Source: Gammaproteobacteria bacterium (lineage in GTDB: Bacteria; Pseudomonadota; Gammaproteobacteria; Xanthomonadales; Rhodanobacteraceae). From it: a stretch of 8,032 bases of DNA. Where the stretch lies: NCBI GenBank assembly GCA_005877675.1, contig VBNZ01000195.1:2959-10990 (forward strand). Reading direction: 5' to 3'. Positions 1 to 5,898 of this stretch are shown piece by piece. The notes under the pieces were generated by a model, which searched no databases, was not told the DNA's origin, and was given only the letters and a program-made list of their open reading frames with translations. Positions within the stretch are counted from its first letter, which is position 1. Every line of letters begins with the position of its first letter. Made by a program: the position numbers and the translations under genes.

Positions 1-1115
1 CCGCCACGCGCAGCGGCAAACACCGCGGCGAGTTCGCGCGGATGATGCCCGTAGTCGTCGATCAGTAGCGCCTTGCCCGGCTTTCCATGGGAGCCGGCCA
101 GCGTGAGTTCGCCGCGCTGCTGGAAGCGCCGGCCGACGCCCTGGAAATGTTCGAGAGCGCGCGCGATCGCGGCCGCATCGACGCCGAGCTGCCAACCAAT
201 CGCCGCTGCGGCAAGCGCATTGCGCACGTTGTGCAGGCCAGGCAGATTCAGCGTGACCGCGTGGGTTTTCTTGCGCCCTGGCAGATGCAGCGCGAAGCGC
301 ATGCGTCCGCCGTCCTGCGCGATCGCGCTCGCGCGCACATCGGCCTTGCTGTCCGCATCGATGCCATAGGTCAGCGTGCGCCGCGTCGTCGCGGCTGCGA
401 GCGTGGCGACTTCGGCATCGTCGGTACACAGCACTGCAACGCCATAAAACGGCAGCCGATGCAGAAAATCGTCGAACGCCTTCTTCACTTGCGCGAAGTC
501 GCCACCGTAGTTTTCGAGATGATCGGCGTCGATATTGGTGACGATCGCGATGACCGGGTTGAGCATCAGGAACGAGCCGTCCGACTCGTCGGCTTCGGCG
601 ACGAGATAGTCGCCGGTGCCCAGGCGCGCATGCGTCGCTGCGGCAAGCAGCTGACCGCCGATCACGAAAGTCGGATCAAGGCCGCCTTCGGCGAGCACCG
701 AGGCAACCAGGCTGGTCGTCGTGGTCTTGCCGTGCGTGCCCGCGACTGCGATGCCGCGGCGGAAGCGCATTAGCTCGCCAAGCATCTCGGCGCGCGGCAT
801 TACCGGCACACGGCGCGCACGCGCGGCGACGAGTTCGGGATTATCGGCCTTGATTGCGCTCGACACGACGATCGCATCGGCATCGGCGACGTGCTCGGCC
901 GCATGGCCTTTGTACACTTTTATACCAAGCGATTTGAGATGCTTGGTGACGAGCGAGTCGTTCCTGTCGGAGCCCGACACGGCGTAGCCGAGATTGCGCA
1001 GCACCTCGGCGATGCCGCTCATGCCCGCACCGCCGATGCCGACGAAATGCACGCGGCGCGAACTGGCGCTGATCCAGTCGGATGCGGTCGTTTGCTTCGC
1101 GGCACGTGCGCTCAT
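1..1115 (-). CDS. murC: MurC, UDP-N-acetylmuramate--L-alanine ligase (3' end outside window)
   Basis: Cytoplasmic ATP-dependent ligase that adds L-alanine to UDP-MurNAc, the first peptide-stem step. I translated the frame by hand from ATG at 1115 to the left edge: 371 residues with no stop. Visible motifs are the Rossmann loop GIGGAGM (26-32), the ATP loop GTHGKTTTT (about 126-134), EADESDGS (about 174-181), TNIDADH (193-199), GLHNVRNALAA (about 293-303) and DDYGHHPRE (353-361). These follow the Mur ligase order and match MurC specifically. About 120 C-terminal residues are missing compared with the roughly 490-residue family length. The start codon overlaps the murG stop (ATGA), and GAGGTG lies 5 nt upstream at 1126-1121, supporting this start. 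The visible part looks intact and functional. Confidence 0.97.
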   Translation of the reverse strand, partial: MSARAAKQTTASDWISASSRRVHFVGIGGAGMSGIAEVLRNLGYAVSGSDRNDSLVTKHLKSLGIKVYKGHAAEHVADADAIVVSSAIKADNPELVAARARRVPVMPRAEMLGELMRFRRGIAVAGTHGKTTTTSLVASVLAEGGLDPTFVIGGQLLAAATHARLGTGDYLVAEADESDGSFLMLNPVIAIVTNIDADHLENYGGDFAQVKKAFDDFLHRLPFYGVAVLCTDDAEVATLAAATTRRTLTYGIDADSKADVRASAIAQDGGRMRFALHLPGRKKTHAVTLNLPGLHNVRNALAAAAIGWQLGVDAAAIARALEHFQGVGRRFQQRGELTLAGSHGKPGKALLIDDYGHHPRELAAVFAAARG

Positions 1116-2200
1116 GCCGCCACCTCGACGCAGAGCTGCGCAATGTCGACCGCAGCGTGTGGTTTGGCCAGTGCGCGTGCGGCCTGCGCCATCGCCGCGA
1201 GGCGCGCACGATCGCCGATGAGCTCGCCGAGTAGCTGCGCAATGTGCTCGGCATTGGCCTCCGATTCGGGTAGCAGCACGGCTGCGTGCGCCGCGAGCGC
1301 GCTCTGCGCATTGCGCGTCTGATGATCGTCGACTGCAAACGGAAACGGCACGAGTACCGCGCCGACGCCAGCGGCGGCAAGCTCGGCGAGGGTGAGTGCG
1401 CCTGCACGGCAGATCACGACATCGGCCCAGGCATAGGCCGCCGCCATGTCCTCGATGAATGGCTCGACGCTCGCCTCGACTCCGGCCTGCGCATAGGCTG
1501 CGCGTGCACCGTCGGCAAGCTTGGCGCCACATTGATGGCGCACCTGCGGTCGCGTCGCCGCGGGCAGCAAGGCAAGCGCCTGCGGTACGCGCTCATTTAA
1601 GGCACGCGCGCCCTGGCTGCCGCCGAGCACGAGCAGGCGCACTGCACCCATACGCGCGGCGAATCGCTCGGCCGGCGGCGGCAGTGCGGCGATCTCATCG
1701 CGCACCGGATTGCCGATCCATTCGCTGCGCGGCAGCGCGTCCATAAATCCACAAAGACGCTTTTTGGCAAAAATGGACAGAACCCGATTCGTCACGCCCG
1801 GAATGCTGTTCTGCTCGTGCACGATCAGCGGCACGCCACGCAGGAAGGCCGCAATGCCGCCCGGCCCTGCAGCGAAGCCACCAAGCGACAGCACGCTGCG
1901 CGGGCGCACCGTGCCGAGCAGCTTCCACGCCGCGATCAGCGCGCGCAGGATCTTCAGCGGCGCGCCGAACAACGCCATGAATCCCTTGCCGCGCACGCCC
2001 GAGATCGCCAGCGTTTCGAGCGCGATGCCGGCCTGCGGCACGAGGCGCGTTTCGAGTCCGCCCGCGCTGCCGAGCCACACCACCGGCACTTCGCGCGCAC
2101 GCAGCGCGCGCGCAACCGCGATGCCGGGGAAGATATGTCCGCCCGTGCCGCCGGCCATGATCAGCACCGGGCGCTCGTCCGTGTTGCGTACCGCGCTCAT
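1112..2200 (-). CDS. murG: MurG, UDP-GlcNAc:undecaprenyl-PP-MurNAc-pentapeptide GlcNAc transferase
   Basis: Peripheral inner-membrane GT28 glycosyltransferase that converts lipid I to lipid II on the cytoplasmic face. The 362 residues match the usual family length. Visible motifs are MAGGTGGHIFPG (15-26, N-terminal glycine loop), GGFAAGPGG (107-115), HEQNSIPGVTNR (128-139), GNPVR (163-167), the second glycine loop VLGGSQGARALN (191-202), and the UDP-GlcNAc-binding segment CRAGALTLAELAAAG (264-278), followed by VPFPFAVDDHQTRNA. The start overlaps the ftsW stop (ATGA). A Shine-Dalgarno GGGGAG sits 7 nt upstream, inside a strong hairpin (separate entry). The stop overlaps the murC start. No truncation or missing motif is seen. 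The stretch encoding residues about 140-153 is AT-richer than its surroundings but encodes ordinary MurG sequence. Confidence 0.98.
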   Translation of the reverse strand: MSAVRNTDERPVLIMAGGTGGHIFPGIAVARALRAREVPVVWLGSAGGLETRLVPQAGIALETLAISGVRGKGFMALFGAPLKILRALIAAWKLLGTVRPRSVLSLGGFAAGPGGIAAFLRGVPLIVHEQNSIPGVTNRVLSIFAKKRLCGFMDALPRSEWIGNPVRDEIAALPPPAERFAARMGAVRLLVLGGSQGARALNERVPQALALLPAATRPQVRHQCGAKLADGARAAYAQAGVEASVEPFIEDMAAAYAWADVVICRAGALTLAELAAAGVGAVLVPFPFAVDDHQTRNAQSALAAHAAVLLPESEANAEHIAQLLGELIGDRARLAAMAQAARALAKPHAAVDIAQLCVEVAA

Positions 2201-3486
2201 GCCGCGACTCCCCGAGGCAGGACGCCTCGGTCGCGGACCTGGCGCGAGAGCGTCAGGTCCGTCGTAGGCGAGTCCGGACTTGCTGCGGACTCGGCGCGCT
2301 GCGACGAGCCCGGGATGAGCTTGTTCGCAGCCATCAAAAGGTCGCGCGGCTGCACCACCTCGCGCTCCGCCGCGCGCTCGTATTCGACGCGGCTCACCTC
2401 AAAGCTGATGCGCAGCAGAAACGCGACCATCACGCAGGTCATCATCACGCTTGAGCCGCCCGAACTGACCAGCGGGAGGGTGAGACCCTTGGTCGGCAGC
2501 ACCCCCATGTTCACGCCGATCGAGACCAGCGCCTGCAGGCCGATGCATAGACCAATGCCGAAGGCGCAATAGCCGGCAAAATTCTGCCGTTGCTCGACCG
2601 CCTTCATGCCAAGCATCAGCGCGCGGCCGACGAGCCAGGCAAACACCGCCAGTACGCCGATGATGCCGACGAAACCGAATTCCTCGCCGATCACGGCGAG
2701 GATGAAATCGGTGTGCGCCTCGGGCAAGTAGAACAATTTCTGCACCGAGCCGCCGAGTCCGACACCGAGCCATTCGCCGCGGCCGATCGCGATCAGCGCC
2801 TGGGTCAGCTGGAAGCCATCGTCGAACGGATGCTCCCAGGGGTTGAGGAACGAGGTCAGGCGTTTGACGCGGTAGTCCGATGTCGTGGCGATCCAGGCAA
2901 TCGCCGGCAGCAACGGCAATGAAAGGTAGATGAGATTGCGCATACGTGCGCCGCCGAGCCAGACCATGCCGACCGTGACCAGCAACACGATGAGCACGCC
3001 GGCCACGCCGATCGGTTTCACCACGCCAAACAGATCCGACTGCACCGATTCCTGGTGGCGTACGAGATAGCTCGCGAGGTAGACGATGAACATCAGCTTC
3101 ACTGCCTCGACCGACTGGAAGCTCGCGATGCCGAGCTTGATCCAGCGCCGCGCGCCGTTGATACGCGCGCCGAGGCCGGGCACGAACACGAGCAGCAGCA
3201 GCACGATCGCGATCAGCAGCAGACCGAATGCATTGCGCTCGAACCAATCCAGTTCGGTGCGCACGACCATGGTGCCCAGCCCGATGCCGAGGCCGAGAAA
3301 AATCAGATGGCGGATTACGAAATGAAACGGTCCAAGGTGCTGGCCGTCTGCGGTCGCGATGGAGCTCGATGCGACCATCACGACACCGAATGCCGCCAGC
3401 GCAGCCGCGGCGACGAGCAAGCTCGTGTCAAAGCGTCCTTGTACGTCATCGACGCGTTTGGCTTGAGAGGAGGCAAAGAAATCCAT
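2197..3486 (-). CDS. ftsW: FtsW, septal SEDS peptidoglycan polymerase, lacking the [QE]PDFG segment
   Basis: SEDS-family integral membrane glycosyltransferase that polymerises lipid II at the septum with FtsI. It has 429 residues. Visible landmarks are NGARRWI (110-116), FQSVEAVKL (123-131), NPWEHPF (215-221), QLTQALIAIGRGEW (226-239), PEAHTDF (255-261, with D260 at the family's catalytic Asp), and PTKGLTLPLVSSGGSS (331-346). Hydrophobic segments lie near 22-43, 55-76, 84-103, 125-143, 158-178, 184-201, 262-285, 303-325 and 336-360. That is nine, whereas the family has ten. Between KPI (157-159) and LGG (177-179) there are 23 residues counted inclusively, against about 37 in relatives, and the [QE]PD[FL]G motif is absent; the frame stays open. 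The C-terminal tail (about 365-429) is long and its last 30 codons lie in a hairpin cluster. The start is supported by AAGGTG 7 nt upstream; mraY ends one base before it, and the stop overlaps the murG start. Confidence 0.95.
   Translation of the reverse strand: MDFFASSQAKRVDDVQGRFDTSLLVAAAALAAFGVVMVASSSIATADGQHLGPFHFVIRHLIFLGLGIGLGTMVVRTELDWFERNAFGLLLIAIVLLLLVFVPGLGARINGARRWIKLGIASFQSVEAVKLMFIVYLASYLVRHQESVQSDLFGVVKPIGVAGVLIVLLVTVGMVWLGGARMRNLIYLSLPLLPAIAWIATTSDYRVKRLTSFLNPWEHPFDDGFQLTQALIAIGRGEWLGVGLGGSVQKLFYLPEAHTDFILAVIGEEFGFVGIIGVLAVFAWLVGRALMLGMKAVEQRQNFAGYCAFGIGLCIGLQALVSIGVNMGVLPTKGLTLPLVSSGGSSVMMTCVMVAFLLRISFEVSRVEYERAAEREVVQPRDLLMAANKLIPGSSQRAESAASPDSPTTDLTLSRQVRDRGVLPRGVAA
2202..2236 (-). 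promoter_or_regulatory. Hairpin holding the murG Shine-Dalgarno in a bulge
   Basis: On the mRNA strand, reading 5' to 3', CCGCGA then CCGAGGC pair with GCCTCGG and TCGCGG around the 5-nt loop GTCCT. The only unpaired stem bases are GGAG, bulged between the two helices on the 3' side. GGAG is the core of the murG Shine-Dalgarno, and the hairpin ends one base before the murG ATG. That gives 13 Watson-Crick pairs in total. The structure also encodes the last residues of FtsW. I infer that it limits independent initiation on murG and makes it depend on ribosomes arriving from ftsW. The pairing is seen directly; the regulatory role is not demonstrated. Confidence 0.6.
2235..2260. repeat. Inverted repeat (hairpin) in the ftsW 3' end
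   Basis: GGACCT at 2235-2240 and AGGTCC at 2255-2260 form the outer arms. The inner bases GGCGC and GCGTC continue the stem on the plus strand with one G-T wobble, closing on a GAGA tetraloop (2246-2249). On the mRNA strand the same stem has 7 pairs, an A-C mismatch, 3 pairs and a UCUC loop. It abuts the murG-leader hairpin, sharing two bases, and lies in the poorly conserved C-terminal tail of FtsW. Confidence 0.55.
2264..2293 (+). repeat. REP-like element: GTAG followed by an 8-bp palindromic stem
   Basis: On the plus strand GTAG (2264-2267) and one G are followed by CGAGTCCG (2269-2276), a 9-nt loop, and the perfect complement CGGACTCG (2286-2293). A GTAG/GTGG tetranucleotide at the 5' side of a short palindrome is the layout of REP elements mobilised by RAYT (Y1/TnpA-REP) transposases, which are common in Xanthomonadaceae and Pseudomonas. 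The 10-base palindrome AGTCCGGACT overlaps the left arm (2271-2280). With the two neighbouring hairpins it makes a compact cluster over 2202-2293. Copy number elsewhere in the genome cannot be seen here, so the REP identity is a hypothesis. Confidence 0.4.
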
Positions 3487-3487
3487 T

Positions 3488-4526
3488 TCATCTCACCTTG
3501 AGCGTGGCGAGGCCAATCAGCACCAGCACGACGCTGATGATCCAGAAGCGTACGATCACGCGCGATTCCGGCCAGCCCTTCAATTCGAAGTGATGATGGA
3601 TCGGCGCCATGCGGAAGATGCGCTTGCCGGTGAGCTTGAAGCTCGCGACCTGCAGCATCACCGAGGCGGTCTCCATCACGAACACGCCGCCCATCACGAG
3701 CAGCACGATTTCCTGGCGCACGATCACCGCGAGCGTGCCGAGTGCGGCACCGATCGCAAGTGCGCCGATGTCGCCCATGAATACCTGCGCCGGATAGGCG
3801 TTGAACCATAGGAAACCCAGGCCCGCGCCTGCAAGCGCGCCGCAGAAAATCGTCAGCTCACCCGCGCCGGGAATCGACGGTATGCCCAGATACTCGGAGA
3901 ACACGTGATTGCCCGCGAGATAGGCAAACACGCCGAGCGCGCTGACCACGAGTACCGATGGCATGATCGCAAGGCCGTCGAGACCGTCGGTCAGGTTCAC
4001 CGCGTTGGAGAATCCGACGATCATGAAATACGCGAGCGGCACGAAGAAGACGCCGAGCGGCACTGCGACCTGCTTGAACAGCGGCACATACAACGCGGTC
4101 TCAGCCGGCGCGTGCGCGGTCGAGTACAGCGCGAACGCGAGCGCCAGCGCGAACAGAGACTGCCACAGATATTTCCAGCGCGCGGCGAGTCCCGCGCTGT
4201 TCTTGAGCACGATCTTTTTGTAGTCGTCGTAAAAACCTATGGCGCCGAACGCGAGCGTCGCGCCGAGCACGATCCACATGTAACGATTGCTGAGGTCCAT
4301 CCACAACAGACTTGCGATCGCGATCGCGAACAGGATCAGCGCGCCGCCCATCGTCGACGACCTGGCCGGCTTTAACGTCGGCGAGCTTGCGGATGACCGC
4401 GGGCCCGGCGAGCAGCGAGAATGCGAGCGCGGTCAGCGTCGACATGATCGCGCGGAAGGTCAGATACTGGAACAAGTGCAGGGCACTGATCTTGCCCTGC
4501 AGCAGTGCGGCGAGCTCAAGCAGCAT
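3488..4526 (-). CDS. mraY: MraY, phospho-MurNAc-pentapeptide transferase, frameshifted as sequenced
   Basis: Integral membrane enzyme that transfers phospho-MurNAc-pentapeptide from UDP to undecaprenyl phosphate, making lipid I. The first 57 residues (start ATG 4526, ending GQVV) and the last 287 (from MGGALIL at 4351) are in different frames. Only GACG lies between codon 57 and that ATG, where the family has 16 codons (RxDGPxxHxxKxGTPT type). Restoring 44 nt gives 360 residues, the E. coli MraY length. In restored numbering the catalytic residues fall at D115/D116 (YDDYKK), in NAVNLTDGLDGLA (190-202), at D267 (MGDIGALA) and HHH (325-327), so the rest is well preserved. GGAGG lies 5 nt before ATG 4526. 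The start overlaps the murF stop by 11 bases. Because MraY is essential, an assembly or sequencing error is the likeliest cause. As written, only the fragments 4526 to the shifted stop near 4101, and 4351-3488, are readable. Confidence 0.95.
4351..4360. other. Deletion junction in mraY at a 10-base perfect palindrome
   Basis: The junction between the two mraY frames falls between codon 57 (4358-4356) and the remnant GACG (4355-4352). It coincides with the centre of the perfect palindrome TCGTCGACGA. In the intact gene the two 5-base halves would have been inverted arms flanking the lost ~44 nt, so loss of a hairpin loop during replication, amplification or assembly is possible. The exact breakpoint depends on the unseen intact sequence. 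Confidence 0.6.
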
Positions 4527-5898
4527 GCGCGCCTCCAGCGTTGAGACCGGTGCCCTCGCCGGCGCCCGCACCGCGCAGCAGTGCCTTGACTACAAGGTCC
4601 ATGGCCGAGCCGCGCGAGCCCTTGACCAGCATCGTCACGCCCGCACGCACTTGCGCGGTGAGCACGGCAATCAGTTCTTCCTGAGTTTCATAGTGCTTCG
4701 CCCCCGGACCGAACGCATCTACGCTCGCGCGCGACAGCTCGCCCACCGCGAACAGGCGAGCGATGCCCAGATCGCGCGCATACTCGCCGATCTGCGCGTG
4801 CAGTTGGCGCGCGGTGGGCCCAAGCTCGCGCATGTCGCCCAGAACGAGCCAGGTTTCGTGTCCTTCTGCGGAGAGCGTGTCGATCGCCGCGCGCATCGAA
4901 CCGGGATTGGCGTTGTAGCTGTCGTCGATCAGGATCCAACCGCCCGGCACTGCATGACGCACCAGGCGCCCTTGCACCGCGCTCGCCGATTCGAGTCCCT
5001 GCTTGATCGTCGCGAGCGGCACCTCGAGTGCATGCGCGACCGCGGCCGCGGCGAGCGCGTTCATCACGTTATGCTTGCCCGCGAGCGGCAGCGCGATGTC
5101 GATGCGCTCGGCGCCGACACGCAGCACGAATTGTGCGTTGCCGGTCAGATTGCGGATGTCCGCACGCACCTCGGCGGCATGATGCAGACCAAAACGGATC
5201 GTGCGCTGCGCATGATTCATTGTTGCGAACGTCGGTGCGAACGCATCGTCGGCATTGATGATCGCGACGCCGTCCGGCGGCAGCGCCGCGTACAGTGCGC
5301 CCTTGGTTTCGGCGATGCCTGAGAGCGTGCCCATGCGTTCAAGATGAGCCGGCGCGATGTTGTTGACGAGGCCGATTTCCGGCCGCGCAATGGCGGCGAG
5401 ATAGGCGATGTCGCCGGGTTTGCCAGCGCCCATTTCGAGCACGGCGTATTGCGCATCTTTGGGCAGGGCGAGCAACGACAGCGGCAGGCCGATCTCGTTG
5501 TTCAAGTTGCCCACGTTCACGTGCGTCTTGCCGTGCAGCGCGAGAATGGCCGCGACCAGCGTCTTGACCGTGGTCTTGCCGTTGGAGCCGGTGATGCCGA
5601 TCACGCGCACGTGGCGCTGCGCACGTACCGCGCGCGCGATATCGCCGAGCGCGATCTGCGTATCGTCGACAACCACCTGCGGCAGATCGACCGCCACCAC
5701 GTATGAGACGAGTGCGGCTGCCGCACCTTCCGCCTTCGCCGCGGCGACAAAATCGTGACCATCGAAATTGTCGCCGCTGAGCGCGACGAACAGCGCACCG
5801 GGCATCCGCACGCGCGAGTCGGTCGCGACGAGGTGCACGATCGTGTCGTCGCCGAACAAGTTGCCTTGCGTCCACTGCGCAATGTCGGACAGCCTCAT
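4516..5898 (-). CDS. murF: MurF, UDP-MurNAc-tripeptide--D-alanyl-D-alanine ligase
   Basis: Cytoplasmic ATP-dependent Mur ligase that adds D-Ala-D-Ala to UDP-MurNAc-tripeptide, completing the pentapeptide used by MraY. It has 460 residues from ATG 5898, close to the family's usual ~450. The N-terminal domain contains TDSR (26-29) and GxxFVALxGxxFDGHDF (34-50). The ATP loop is GITGSNGKTTVK (101-112), followed by NxNNEIGLPL (131-140), LEMGAGKPGDI (154-164), NNIAPAHLERMG (179-190), ETKGALY (197-203), LAGKHNVMNALAAAA (272-286), the MurF-typical DDSYNANPGSM (325-335), LGDMRELG (353-360) and KGSRGSAMD (426-434). The start shares ATGA with the murE stop, and GGAGG sits 7 nt upstream. The frame stays open for 118 codons further upstream, but that part is a shadow of murE. 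All core motifs are present. Confidence 0.98.
   Translation of the reverse strand: MRLSDIAQWTQGNLFGDDTIVHLVATDSRVRMPGALFVALSGDNFDGHDFVAAAKAEGAAAALVSYVVAVDLPQVVVDDTQIALGDIARAVRAQRHVRVIGITGSNGKTTVKTLVAAILALHGKTHVNVGNLNNEIGLPLSLLALPKDAQYAVLEMGAGKPGDIAYLAAIARPEIGLVNNIAPAHLERMGTLSGIAETKGALYAALPPDGVAIINADDAFAPTFATMNHAQRTIRFGLHHAAEVRADIRNLTGNAQFVLRVGAERIDIALPLAGKHNVMNALAAAAVAHALEVPLATIKQGLESASAVQGRLVRHAVPGGWILIDDSYNANPGSMRAAIDTLSAEGHETWLVLGDMRELGPTARQLHAQIGEYARDLGIARLFAVGELSRASVDAFGPGAKHYETQEELIAVLTAQVRAGVTMLVKGSRGSAMDLVVKALLRGAGAGEGTGLNAGGAHAA

Noticed and set aside
87..773. 228-codon plus-strand open frame opposite murC
   Set aside because: Antisense shadow of the intact murC frame; no ribosome-binding context or family resemblance.
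1741..1785. AT-richer patch in murG as a possible insertion or promoter
   Set aside because: It encodes normal MurG sequence (about residues 140-153) at the expected length, and no paired -35/-10 boxes lead to a gene.
1817..2572. 251-codon plus-strand open frame opposite murG and ftsW
   Set aside because: Arg-rich antisense shadow crossing a real gene boundary; no motif.
2399..3247. 282-codon minus-strand open frame inside ftsW
   Set aside because: Alternate-frame shadow of ftsW; the translation is Arg-rich and soluble-looking, while the ftsW frame has all the SEDS motifs.
4345..4365. Programmed frameshifting to join the two mraY frames
   Set aside because: A frameshift would still leave out about 15 conserved residues, and no slippery sequence is visible; missing DNA explains both the frame and the length.
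4312..5322. 336-codon open frame on the plus strand opposite murF and mraY
   Set aside because: Arg/Ala/His-rich translation with no recognisable domain; it lies antisense to conserved genes and is expected from high GC3.
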